DNA from: Pegea sp. RAD2-039
Taxonomy: Eukaryota > Chordata > Thaliacea > Salpida > Salpidae
Direction: 5' to 3'
DNA: 64,000 nt
NCBI GenBank assembly: GCA_034620365.1
Contig: JAQGEQ010000175.1
Span: forward strand, 682,001-746,000
Shown: positions 1-13,835 of the stretch, in pieces
How positions within the stretch are numbered: position 1 is the first letter of the stretch
Layout: every line of letters starts with the position of its first letter
Translations under genes and position numbers: made by a program
Notes under the pieces: model-generated
Database searches by the model: none
What the model saw: the letters and a program-made list of their open reading frames with translations, nothing else
Told to the model about the DNA's origin: nothing

Positions 1-47
1 ATGACAGGTAAGTTCATGGTGATGACGTCACTGAGGCGGGAGCTTAC

Positions 48-3000
48 TTTTGATCTTGAGTTCGGAGCGACGAACAAAATGATTGTTGAGCGACTTCTGG
101 CGCAATCCACTCATGATCTTAAAAGGTGCTCTCTTGCGAAACGGTAGATATCTGTAACACGTGGTGAGTGGCCACATGGTGGCAGTGATGAGTCGTTTAC
201 CTGACACCTTCACTGTCTACAAACTCCCCGCTACTGCTGCTACTACTTGCTTCATTACTCACTGCTGGCTCTTTCACTTCGATCTTGATCTCAGACACAG
301 GGATCACTATGACGTCATCATCATTAAATCACAAAGTGCTTGGAGATGATGAGACTTACATGCGAGCTTCTGTTCAGCGACTTCAGTAGCTGGTGGGGCG
401 AGCTTTTCCGGGCGCGCGTTGTTATTACCAACATACACCATCGCGTCCACACTTTCGTCGGCATCGTCCGTCATCTCGTCATCGTGAATATCTGCGCATG
501 CGCAATCATCAGTCAATCACACGAGAAAGAGCGAAGGAGGGGGGGACAAACCTGGCGCAATCACGTGGGTCTGTTTGCGAGGCTTCTTGCGCGGTGAGTA
601 CTCAAAAGATGAGAAGCTCGAAGGTTGTGCTACGTCATGATCGCGTTTCAGCGACGGTCGCGAAGGCGTCTCAAAAAGTTGGTGGTTGCTAGGTGGCAAG
701 CTCGGTTCAGTTTTGATGATTGGTGGCGTTTGTGACATCATCGGTGTAGCTGACTGCTTCGAAACAGAAGTCGGAGGAAGTGGGATAGAAGTTGGGAGAT
801 TACATTGTAGAGGGAGAGGACAGGAAATGTTAGAAGATGACGAAAGAGGGGTGAGAAGATGAAGAGGTTGTTGCAAACCAACTGGTTGCTGTTGAGAGCT
901 TGATTCATTCACCAATTCCTTATTCATTGAATGCTGATAAGCTAAATGCTTTTGTGCCAAGTTAGATGAAGCTGCAAGAAACAGTTGGTAAGTATGGTTG
1001 GTAGTTATGGTTGGTAAGTATGGTTGGTAGATATGGTTGGTAGTTATGGTTGGTAAGTATGGTTGGTAAATATGGTTGGTAAATATGGTTGGTAAGTATG
1101 GTTGGTAGATATGGTTGGTAGATATGGTTGGTAAATATGGTTGGTAGATATGGTTGGTAGTTATGGTTGGTAAGTATGGTTGGTAAATATGGTTGGTAAG
1201 TATGCTTGGTAGATATGGTTGGTAGTTATGGTTGGTAAGTATGGTTGGTAAGTATGGTTGGTAAGTATGGTTGGTAAGTATGGTTGGTAAGTATGGTTAC
1301 AAACCTGATTCTGCTTTTGCCCTTGATGTCATTGTTTCATTTCGAGGTTTAATTTCCGAAGGATTATTATTATAAAGGCTGGCACAGCTATCTTTGTCAA
1401 CTAATAAACAAACATAATAATTATTATCTACTTTTATCAACTACCAGTAGTAACAATTACCTGAAATTTTTTTAGGAAGTGAAGTTAAACCATTGGTTGT
1501 CACAATTTGCTTTCCAATGGTTACTACAAAATACAAGTTGGATTATATAACTGTGGATTTTAGTAAGATGTTACTTCACCTGTCTTGACAGCTGTAACTT
1601 GTGTATCTAATTGATTAGCATGAGATGGAAATCGCGCTTTCGATGTCGGTACCGATATAAAATCAGCTGTAGACGGATGCCTATAAGATAGAAGATTTGA
1701 GAAAAGTTCTTTTTTAATTTCAAATTACTTGTGAGTTGATCTTCTTAAAATTGTAGGAACGATATTTTTTGATGCGATGTTGTGATTGGCATGTGTTGCT
1801 ACTGGTTGCTGTTGGTTACGCTGTTCGCTGGAAACATTATGAAGATTTGGAGGAGGATTGAGAACTTGATCTACAAAAATGATATCGTGACGTCAAAAAA
1901 GAGGTCTGAGAAAATGGTGAAGAAACTGACTTGAAAAAGTGATTTTTTGATTGAGAGGTGTCTGAAAAAGAAGGAAGAATTAGTTGTGATGAAAAGACAA
2001 GCAGATGAAGAACTAACTTTTGTAAGATTTGATGAAGAGTTAGGAGTAATAGTGATGACAGATGAACGCATCGAAGTGATAGGATGAACAGCTTCGTTCC
2101 CGAAGTTATTTCGCGAAATTCTCGTCGACGGATTCTGCAAAATATACTCGATGAAGGTTTCCATGGTTACTGCAGTGATGAGTTACTGACCGGCGCGAGA
2201 ACCTTGGCAACGGGAACTGTTGACGTGGAAACGGTTAAGATACGGTTTACAGACGTGGCGAAGTTGAAAGGGGCAGCCGATGTCTGAAGATTGATTGGAC
2301 GAGCAGTGATTGTTGGTGTAGTAGAAGTCGAGATCAACATCTTCTGGATTTTGGGATTAGATGAGGATGCTGGAGTGATAGAATGTTTGATATCTAAAAG
2401 ATGAAAGTTGAAAAGGATTGGTGGTTTGTTGTCGAGCTCACTGACTATTATTTGAAGGAAGTTTGGAGTTGAGTGAATCGTGTTGTGGAAGAGAACGTGA
2501 CGGAATCGATATATTGATAGTCGAAGTTGGTTGATGTACCACATTATTCAATCTAAAGCATCACGAAGTTAGTTTGTTGATATTAGTTGAGGAAATATTA
2601 CCTTTTTATACCGTCTAGTTGATGCTGCTGGTTCGTATAAATCTGGCCAATTTTAGGTCGCACCTAGAAAAGAAATATCAGAAAAGTGGGAACGTGATGA
2701 AGATGAACTTACGACTAGAGGTGGTCTTGAAAGCGGAATAATTGATTTGCTCGTTGATGTACTGCTTGTTAGTTGATGTACTGTCTTCGGTTGAGTCGCA
2801 CCAAATACTTGATTGTTTATATGAACTGGGATTTGGGCTAGCGTCTGTTTCTGTCAATAAAAAATGAGTTGTAAACATTGATTCTAATCAATAATTATTT
2901 AAGTGATCAAAGTTTTGGTTTGCTGAAAATCTCAACAACAATCCAAATTACTTTTGTAGCTTTCGCTATTGCCATTTTTGGTGATCGCATTCTTTGTAGA

Positions 3001-3663
3001 TCATCTGATGTTGATGTAACGCAGGACGAAGGTTTGGCTGGTGGCAAAGCCCCAGAAATTATAGGTCGAACAAATAAGCGATGTTTACCACACGCTTTAA
3101 CATTAGAATTCACATTCACCATATTTGTATGTAGCTTGGTATTAGAACTTGTTGAATTGCACACACCACCAGCAACTGTATTCATGTGCTTTTTAACAAC
3201 AGCAGGTATCAGGTCCTGTAAATTACACAAGTTAACTTCAACACTTTACTATAAATTATTAGAAAGTATTTCTAATAAAACCACATAATACAAGATTTAT
3301 ACTGTAAATAAAGATTATGTAATTTTGTTTTACTATTGTAACAAATTAATATCATAATGTAATTAAATTCAATCAGTTTAAACTGTATTTTGTTAGGAGA
3401 TACTAATGTTCATTATCATTTCTAGATTAGAAGAGATTTAGTTAACAGACAAATTATGTAAAAAATTCAAGAAAGCTTACTTTAGCTGTCAGAGAGTTTG
3501 TTACAGAGGCAGCTTCATTTGATGAAAAAATACCACTTTGAATTTTAGCAGAATTGGGTGCAGCAGTAACTGTAACACTATTTAAAGCATATGGAATGGA
3601 CGGTCCTATTGCTATTGAAGTTGGGCCAGACAATGAAGGTGATGGGTTATTGACAGACATCAT
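48..3663 (-). CDS. SAP130: SAP130-like Sin3A-associated protein, 3'-truncated by the window edge
   Basis: Subunit of the nuclear Sin3/histone-deacetylase co-repressor complex. Exons on the minus strand, in coding order: 3663-3481, 3215-2952, 2850-2713, 2663-2602, 2552-2446, 2393-2191, 2134-2018, 1961-1931, 1870-1729, 1680-1580, 1523-1461, 1400-1305, 971-552, 491-360, 306-201, 151-48; all have GT...AG borders and the phase closes throughout (2269 nt, about 756 residues). Family marks I recognise: VPVAKVLAP in exon 6, a Pro/Ser/Thr/Gln-rich middle, IKTEP then SPRKKPRKQTHVI in exon 13, and EFVDSEGVR spliced to YLPFRKRAPF in exons 15-16, corresponding to SPRKKPRKQQHVI and EYIDEEGVRYVPVRPRPP of vertebrate SAP130. 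The conserved C-terminal Sin3-interaction region should start here and continue past position 1. The start ATG at 3663 has an in-frame stop just upstream; a second ATG follows directly. Introns are mostly 48-60 bp. A 5' UTR exon further upstream is possible. Confidence 0.85.
984..1299. repeat. 13-bp tandem repeat filling a SAP130 intron
   Basis: About 24 head-to-tail copies of a 13-bp unit, TATGGTTGGTA followed by a variable pair (AG, GA, GT or AA). It occupies nearly all of the 333-bp intron between the exons ending at 1305 and starting at 971; neighbouring introns of this gene are about 50-60 bp. On the plus strand it has one C (1204) among roughly 310 bases, so on the transcribed-sense (minus) strand it is essentially G-free and offers no internal GT or AG. 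Confidence 0.97.
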
Positions 3664-5640
3664 TAATAAAATCACTCAAATTTTTGTTACGTATAAATAA
3701 GTTATTTTAGATTTTTAAAATTCACTTACATCTATAAAAATTATATTCATAATTAAAAATTAAATTAAAATATAAGTTATAGACAAAATGCTTAAAAAGT
3801 TTTATCAAAAATGATAATGACAATAATTTCATCATCTTTATAAACATTTTATTCGTGCTTCTTTCATCATCTAATTTTAATACATACCAAAGCTATTATT
3901 TAATCATTAAGTAGAAAATTTCATTTACACAATAAATAGGCTAGCAATTTTATAATTGTTCATCATAAAAATATTCTAATTTATGTTTAAATTTATAAAA
4001 TATCCTGGTATAAACCAAAGTTTAAACATCTGACTAAATGTTTATTTTTCAATAAAAATTATATAAATTGATTCATAAAAAACTAAACATACCGCTTTTA
4101 AATTTATAAATACATAAGTTTTATAAGCTACAAATGGCTTTGACATTCTAAAACATAATCAAACTTATCACTGATTTGCTACTAAGTTCGAATATTACTA
4201 AGTACATAACACAATTTGGCATAAAAATGACAGAAAATCATATCATAGTGATTTTTCTAACTTAAATTAAAAAATTTGAAGTACAACAGCTGCAACAAAA
4301 ATATCACCAACTAATTAAACTTCCTTCCTTTTATGCAATATTTTTTTTTCTTAATCTAATGTATGCTCTTAAATTGACAAAACAATTAAATCATTAATAG
4401 TACTAGATAAAATTATTGATTAAAACCAAAAATAATAATAAACTAAAAAAGTATTAAATTGAATCTTCATTTTAAAATTTTAACAAATATTAAAGCTTTT
4501 ATTAAAATATTGTTACTATTACAATCATCAAATATACATCATCAATATATTAAAAGATTAAAAATTAAAATCTACATTAACTCAAAATATAATAAATTTA
4601 CAAATTCAAACTTTTTTTATCAACAACCTTCACCTTCCAAACTAAATATGAACATTTTAAAAAACATCATGAAATTTTTATAAAATTATATTTAAAGATC
4701 ATAGATTATATTTTGTAAAAGTCAAAATTCATAAATTAATAATAATGAACAGTTATTTTAAACAATTATATAAATTCAATTACATTAATTAATAATAGTT
4801 TAATTACAGTTATTCAATTTCAGTTTACTTTCCTTTACAATATAAAACTCTATCAAATAAATTAGACAAAACAAGACAAAAAATAAAATTTTATACATCA
4901 AAAATTGAATAATAAAATGTTTATCAAATCAAAATTATACAATTTATATAATAAAAAAAATGCTACCATCAAAACTAAAGGGTGAAAATTGTATGAAAAG
5001 TTTTCTAAAATTTTTAACACCAAAAAACTGCCTAGCCAAAAGTTAAATCAAAATGAAGTATACCTCAAAAGTTTTACAACTTAAATAAATTAACAAATGA
5101 TTACTTGTGTATAAAATACCAAAAATAAAAATTAATTTTTAAGAAAATTTGACTCTTAATAGTAAGAAACTTTTCTCAATCTATTTACAAATTTATCTAA
5201 AAAATTAAATGACAACTTGACAATTGGTAGCACAAAAAAACTTTAAAAGTTTAGACAAAATGTTTTTATTGAATTTTGACATATAAATATATACAAAAAA
5301 AAGCTTCATCTAAATTCTATTGGTTATCTAGCTGTTTAAACTTGAAGTTATTTCTATAATTAAGATAATACAAATAATAACAATCTTTTATTAACCAGTT
5401 TAAATGATTCTTTTATTAAATTATTAACATTATAATCAAGATGATAGAGCAGTACTCTATATCTCTTAAATTAACTTAAATTTGAAAATAAGGAAACAGA
5501 AAGTTTAACAAAAACAGTAATATATGAACTTAAACTCAAAAAAACTTTTCCCTATAAAACACCCTACTACTAAATTAACATATTTAAAACTGTTTCTATT
5601 AATAATAAGAATAAAACAGAGCTTTATTTAAAAATATGCA
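3664..5640. other. AT-rich intergenic stretch between SAP130 and KLC
   Basis: Very AT-rich DNA with no convincing reading frame; the open frames here are low-complexity Asn/Ile/Lys/Phe translations. A GTAAGT on the minus strand near 3731 could be the donor of a SAP130 5' UTR exon, but no matching exon is evident. Confidence 0.6.
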
Positions 5641-5679
5641 TCAAACTTAAAGTCATATAAAACAAAGTGCTGTATTCGG

Positions 5680-5830
5680 CTAGGAAAACAACATCGTCAC
5701 TGGCTGTACTACCCTAGTGCCGTGCGCAAAGGTTGTACCAGCAAAAATCATTCTTATTGGTTGAGCTCTGCTCCAATGCTCAACAGCCTATTGGTTGAAA
5801 CTTGCCCAAGCGAATAAATTATTTCTCTTT
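5680..5830. promoter_or_regulatory. CCAAT-rich, probably bidirectional promoter (SAP130 / KLC)
   Basis: An island of higher G+C with CpGs in an otherwise AT-rich spacer. It carries three CCAAT boxes within 40 bp: ATTGG at 5756-5760, CCAAT at 5773-5777 and ATTGG at 5790-5794. It lies between two genes transcribed away from each other. Clustered CCAAT boxes in both orientations are typical of NF-Y-driven, TATA-less bidirectional promoters. No TATA box is placed convincingly, and transcription start sites are not visible from sequence alone. Confidence 0.5.
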
Positions 5831-6225
5831 TGTTATCTCTTCATCACACTGAGCATAAAATTTGAGAAGAAGGAACGGAAAACTTGCTTGCTTTTTCTAC
5901 TTTCATATTTTGCCTGCTGTTTAAGTGTAGGTTGTTAGGCGAAGTAGTTTACAAATAAAAACTACTACTGCTTTAAAAAAAGTCGTGAGACTAAATTGGT
6001 ATTTTAAATTAAATTATTTTTTAATTTTGTATAATTTTCAAACATAAGGTTGGATGTTGTATAAATAAAAGTAATCTTTGCAGTTGTAAATAGTTGGTTT
6101 GTTCTGCTTGAATGATTTCTACTTTAGTGAGTTCAGAATTTAATGCTTGCCTTTTCTGTTTTTTGTTGCTGTCAACTTTTTAAATGTGTTGACTTTCAAC
6201 ATTTAACTTTAAGCGATAATTTTAG

Positions 6226-7729
6226 GTAAGTTTAAATGTCGCACCACCTGACTAATATAAATTTTCTAGATTTTACACCAAATTATCATATGTTTATTAT
6301 TTTAAGTAATCTTTTTTTTTAAGAAGTAAATTTATCAATAAATGTATCATTTTGCTGTTACATTTTTTATCTCTATAGTAACTAAATATATCGATTGATT
6401 TATGAATAATTTTGATTTTTTGTTAAAGTAATCATTTATTTTTTTTTGGTAAATAATATAAAAGTAATTAGCAACGATTTTAATCATTTAAAAAAATCTT
6501 TAAGTTATTATTTATTACAATATTTTAAACGTGTCAATTTAAGCTGTTTGTTTATTTAAGTCATCTTTGTTTGATAAGTTTTAAAATCAGTTCACTCCCT
6601 ATCTTATGTTTAGTAAATTTGATATTTTCTGTTAAAAATGTTTATATATATTATATTGTAAATTATAACAAATTTATGTAAAGACCTTTAAATCTTAAGC
6701 TTTTCATAATAATTTAATTTTTAGAATATTTTATAGTGGATAGTATAATTGATAGGTACATGTAATCATTATGTAATCTTTTAATTCATAACATTTGTAT
6801 AACTTGATTAGTATGTTTATAAATTGTTAAAAATTATAACTTCATTTATCTGATAAAATTTAATTTATTATGCTTATCTTTAACTAGCTTTATTTTAAGA
6901 ATAATACTTTTTAAAATTTATAGCTTTGTGATAATATTCTTATGTTTTAAAATATAGTTATATATTTATGAAATATATTTAAGTTTATTTTTTAAAAGTG
7001 TATTATTATTATTGGTATAACATAAGTATTTATTTTTAGTTGAGTCCTGCTTTTTTAATAATTTTAAAGTTTCTACAATTTTTTCTAATATTAAATGTTT
7101 GAAAAAGCATAGCTATATCTTTTTAACTATGATATTATGTTAAATAGTACTAAAGGTACTTATAGCAATTAAAAATTATAATTCCTTTTTATAAAGTACT
7201 TTCTTCTTATTGTTAAAAAGTGTTACCATAAAATTCATATATAACAATTTATATAATACAATGGTAGTTTTAGTTTTGTCAAAAGTAAAACCTTAGTTTA
7301 AAGTCAACTTAATGAAATATTCATGAATTGATTTTATGTTTAAAAGTTACGTCATTTTTAGTATAAGAGGCCATTTTAGCAGTCTAACTCATATTTAAAA
7401 TACTTTTAGATTTGTCTTTTTAATCTTTTTCATGTTTATTTGTGAAGAGCCTTTAGATATAAAAGTTATTTTTGGCAGAATATTGATATTATATAAGATC
7501 ACTTATTTATATATAATATTTAGAATGTTATTTTTATTTTACGAAATAACATAAGACTGCTTATAAAATATAATATAGCTCTTATAGCAAACATAGCACA
7601 ATATTACTGAAGAGAAATAAAAGTAAAAAAAGTCTCAAATGCCACAGTTGAATTAATTAAAAAATTAGAATACAGTGAATTTTAATTACTTTTTTATTAT
7701 TATTTTTCATTTAAAATTATTTTTATTAG
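6226..7729 (+). other. Candidate 5' UTR intron of KLC
   Basis: A strong donor (TTTTAG then GTAAGT, intron starting at 6226) follows the putative promoter, and a pyrimidine-rich stretch ending TTTTATTAG at 7729 precedes the KLC start codon by 53 bp. This would make the mRNA two-exon with an uninterrupted coding sequence. The stretch contains no coding signal. Other acceptors upstream of 7783 are possible. Confidence 0.35.
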
Positions 7730-7776
7730 TCATTTTGTGATATTAGAATATTCATATTTCTATCTCTGAATAATAA

Positions 7777-9699
<1,923 letters not shown>

Positions 9700-10400
9700 T
9701 TCAAATGAAAAATCTTTTTCAAACTTTCGATTATTCTATGTTTTGTTGAAATCTTTCTTCATTTGCATGCTTGAAAGAAATTCCTTTTCGTTCTTTCCCT
9801 ATTTTTCTATTTCTTTTTATCGGTGGGTTTCAACTAAGGCATTCAATGAACTCTCTTTTAGACTTCTTCACTTTTTGTAAATATTATTTATTGAGGATTG
9901 GCAGCAGGGCATGCATCTTGTTTCATATCATAATTCATACTGTCTAGTTTTTTGTATCAATTTTATCTTCAGCTGACTTCAGCTTTATCAATCTTTTTAA
10001 TTTGTTAACCAATTAGAAAAATAATATTTTAGAATCATTTTTAGGATCATCTTCAAGAGAATAGAAAATTTTATTATTTGTAGTTCAATGTTTAAAATGC
10101 TTCATCATACACTCATTGAAGATGTTGTAAATTATTTTCATGTATTTCGCTATTCTTAATTACAAACTCTGTGAATCTAATCTTTTAACTTGAAAGTAGT
10201 ATTGAGCTTCAAGTTTTCTATGACATTCTTTACTTTCTGATTTAAAATTGAAGTATAAAATCTGAATTGATATAAATTTGTGTCACTTTTTAATATGTGA
10301 TTTTAAACTTCTTGACTGAATTGTTTATTTTTCTAACTATATCTGAAATAATAAACTTATTTTCTTACATCGTACAAATATGCTAAATAAAAAAATTACC
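9700..10400 (+). promoter_or_regulatory. KLC 3' UTR with AATAAA poly(A) signals
   Basis: A T-rich 3' flank follows the TAA stop. AATAAA occurs at 10350-10355, with another about 36 bp downstream. Part of this region (from about 10212) is duplicated with the KLC partial copy at 22.4 kb. Confidence 0.45.
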
Positions 10401-12930
10401 ATGATTATTTCATAATCATTAACATCAGCAGACTGGAAAATTTATAGTTTATTTACATTTCTCCTATTTATCAAATACTTCATGTCCACAACTAGTTTAT
10501 TATTAAAAAATTACTAAAATAGTATACATGGTTAATTAGTAAATGGTTAAAACGATTATTTTCCAATTAATTGATTTTTCAGTTCTAAACTTTGGTAGCA
10601 ATAATTACTTCCAAACGTAGATTTGTTCAATCTTCTTGTTTCTACAGCAACTTCATTTGAAGTATACTACGTCATCAGTATGAATTTTTTATAAGCTTTC
10701 AGCGATTCAGCTCAAATAGATGTTAAGATAAAAACATTTGGAACTTTTTTATTTGCATTTACTTACTTCTTAACTGGATAAATTGTTTTATTAAAAAGAG
10801 TAATGGTTTGAATATAATATCAATTAAAAGTATATTATGTTTACTGAAAGCTAAGTGAAGAATTTTGACTTGTGTCAAGTTTTTATTAACTTTGTATCTT
10901 TTTTAAGTTATTTCAGAGACTTCGAAAATTGTAAAAATCGTTTTTATAAAACTGGCTGTATATCGGTAGTAAAGGTTTATAAGGAGTCACTAAAAGCAAA
11001 CTGATTATTTTTAGTTCAGTGACTAAAATGTTTTTAAAACTATTTGGCTCCATTTTCATAGTTAATAATTCTTTAAAGCAAATACGCCGTAGCAACGAAA
11101 CTTATACAAAAGGTGTAACCCTGATTATTCTGTTCATTTATAAAAGACGATTTTATATACTGTGTTTATGATAAGATCAACAACTTTCACTGCCAGCCAA
11201 AACTAGTTTCATAAACTTAAACCCGTTTTGTGCCAAATATAGCTTATTGATAACACTTAACTGCGAAAAAATATGGCTTAAAATGACATTAAGTCAATGA
11301 AATAGATAATTAGCAAGTATCAGTTTAAATTAAAAAATATACTTTTAGCAGTTAGAATATGGTTTGATTATATTAAATAACAAGTGTATTGGATATTAAA
11401 AAATACAATCGTCTAATACTATGCTCAGCTTAATTATAAGGAACTAATTAAAAGTTTGTCTGATATTTTGTATATATTTGTGTAAACTGTTCATAATAAA
11501 TGTTTTTATATATAGCTTACAGCAGGGGCGTTCTTGGTCTAATCATGCTATTTCTTCTTCTTCTATATTGTTTCTACTACAATTGGTTTTCAGCATTAAA
11601 ATTATGTTGAAGTCTTTTTTTCAGATTAAAGTTTTCGTTGCTAGTTTCAACTACATTATGATCTGAGTCAAACTATAAAAGTTTTTATTGCCTTCTTAAA
11701 TTATAGCAAATTAGCTGAAAATATTTGATAAATTACATACTAGATATACAGCGTATCAGCTTTTATTTTAGGTTGTGTTAAATTTTTAAAACAGCATGAA
11801 TAGAATTAATTTTAAATGCTTTCAGTTGTTACACAACTTTTGAAAAGAATGCATAAATTTCAGTATTCAGAACAGAAAAAGACCAATGAAAGTCACATGA
11901 TTGCACAAATCTTGTACTTGCCACTCAAGATATAGACAATTTAGGTTTATGTATAGAAGTCACTGGCATTGTTTTTTTCAGGTAGAAATATAAGCTAAAA
12001 TATTGTTCACAAAAGTTAGCTTAAAAAGTTTGAAACAAGATTCAGTTATCTGTAATCGTTATAGTTAACCTGGTACCTTTATAGGCTACAACCTTAACTC
12101 TAAAGCACTTTGCAATTGACTGCTTTGGTAGGTCAAGATATCTTTATCATTTTCCTTAACAAAAGATTTCTGAGAAATATTTGCAATGCTCTGAGCTAAT
12201 TATTCGGCATTTACCCAGTTTATCAGTTAGTTTTTAATTTTTTTAACACGGGGGTACGGTTGCATTTCAGTTTTTACAACTTCTATTGTTCGTTTTGAGT
12301 TAATATTTATGAAATTTATTGAAATTCTTTTCTTCATCTTGTCATCAGCTGACAATCGGTACTGATTTATTACAAACTTGAATTTAGAAATAATTAAAAC
12401 AAACAGACTTAAAAAAAACTCGTGTTGGTGCATGTTTAGGTTTGACTTTAATATTAGAATTTAAGTTTAAAATCTTTTATGCAAAAGTGCATCAGTCTAG
12501 GAAAAAGCAAAACTTTGAACAACTAATTGTTAGTTCTACTATCTTTACACATTGCTTTGATTAAAATTAAGTCATAGTCTATTTTCAATGTCAATTATTT
12601 AATTTATTTAATCATATGTAAATTATTTTACATTTAATTAACTATAACTTATATATTCATAAATAGTGAGGTATCAAATGATATGCAAAACGTAACAAGG
12701 TATTCTGAAACGGTTAAACGTATACTGAACTAGCTTCAAGTCATTTTACAATATTTTCTTGCTAATAAAATGAAAATTTTATAACTTAATGATGATAATA
12801 ATTATAGATTAATGATGGGTTTTGATTAGATTTAGCTTTGTCAGTTTTTATGATATTTTTTACTTAAAGTGCGCCATTAACTTTTGTGAAATTGACTAAG
12901 GTCTTAGAAATCTTAGAGATTTAAAAGACA
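10401..12930. other. AT-rich intergenic DNA, no gene seen
   Basis: No open frame has a recognisable product or exon-like borders. The only structure is the far end of the segment duplicated at 22.4-22.7 kb, recognisable as ACTACGTCAT/CCAGTATGA near 10664. Confidence 0.5.
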
Positions 12931-12934
12931 TTAT

Positions 12935-13835
12935 TGTTCAGTGATGTTGCCCAAGACAGCATTATTAGCCCTCTTCTTTTGAATATTTATCACTAAATAA
13001 TTCTAGAAATTTAATACTTTTGGCTGATGATGCCAAACTCTTTAGTACTATCTCAGTTGCTCTTCTATCTTCTTTGGAATCCATTAATTTATGGCTTCAA
13101 TTGAGACAACTCAAGCTAGCTACCGTTAAATCATTCCATCTGTCAATATATAAACCTTCAAGCTTTAGCTTAACATCATTTGTATTTAGACGACAATCAA
13201 ATTTCTTGATGTCAGGTCATTAAGGACTTGGTAATTTTGATCTCTCACAGCCTAAAATGGACACAAATTATTTGTTCAGAATTGCTTCATTAACATCACA
13301 CTAATTTTCAAACTTTTTATGACGACAAATATTTATATATTTTAAGGCTTTCTGCATAAATCCATTCTAAATTAGAGTTCAACTCTTTCATATGAAGTCC
13401 TTACCTTGAAAGGATGTTACAAAGATTGAATCCATACAAAGATAATTCACTAGGAAAGTTTTCCTTAAATGTGGCATACCCATTTCAAAATTTTAAGATG
13501 ACCGTCTCTATAAGTTTAGTATAAAATTTTTGCAACATCAACGCCTTTTTTTTGATCTTATACTACTATTTAAAATTATCAATGGTTTTTGCCATGTTAA
13601 CTTCATAAAATACTTTAAAGATCACAATCTCTCAGACGTCTTCGGAGCCTCACTATTCAAAACTAAACTACTCAACAACTTTAGTAATACTCGGTGGGGT
13701 AACATCTTTTTTAACAGGGTAACTAAGATTTAAAATATTCTTCCAGATTTCATCATTATATCAAAATCTATCTCCCCTGTAAGAGCTGTTGAATTTGTAA
13801 CTCGTAACCACTCGTTGAATAAATAAATAATAAGT
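12935..13835 (+). mobile_element. Decayed non-LTR retrotransposon (LINE), reverse-transcriptase part and 3' end
   Basis: Broken translations keep the order of a LINE ORF2 C-terminal half. A stretch at about 12941-12994 reads like SGVPQGSIIGPLLF (seen as SDVAQDSIISPLLL). It is followed by ADDAKLFSTI at about 13025, the ..DD.KL box of the RT catalytic core, then INLWLQLRQLKLA and, at 13690-13800, a WGNIFFNRVTKI..NILP segment ending in SISPVRAVEF, the usual LINE C-terminal tail. An (AATA)-type tail at 13818-13832 ends the element. It has several stops and frameshifts and is inactive; it resembles CR1/Jockey-type elements. Confidence 0.75.

Noticed and set aside
517..960. A separate 147-codon gene on the minus strand
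   Set aside because: It is exon 13 of SAP130 read past its donor at 552 into the intron; the flanking exons continue its frame.
984..1299. CRISPR-like direct repeat array
   Set aside because: The units are contiguous without spacers and lie inside a eukaryotic intron; it is a simple tandem repeat.
1871..1937. Extra SAP130 exon after the 31-bp exon
   Set aside because: An acceptor-like TTTTCTCAG exists, but the resulting exon would run into a TAG; treating the 60 bp as one intron keeps the frame.
2907..3288. 136-codon plus-strand frame overlapping SAP130 exon 2
   Set aside because: Antisense shadow; the minus-strand frame is bounded by good splice sites and keeps phase with its neighbours.
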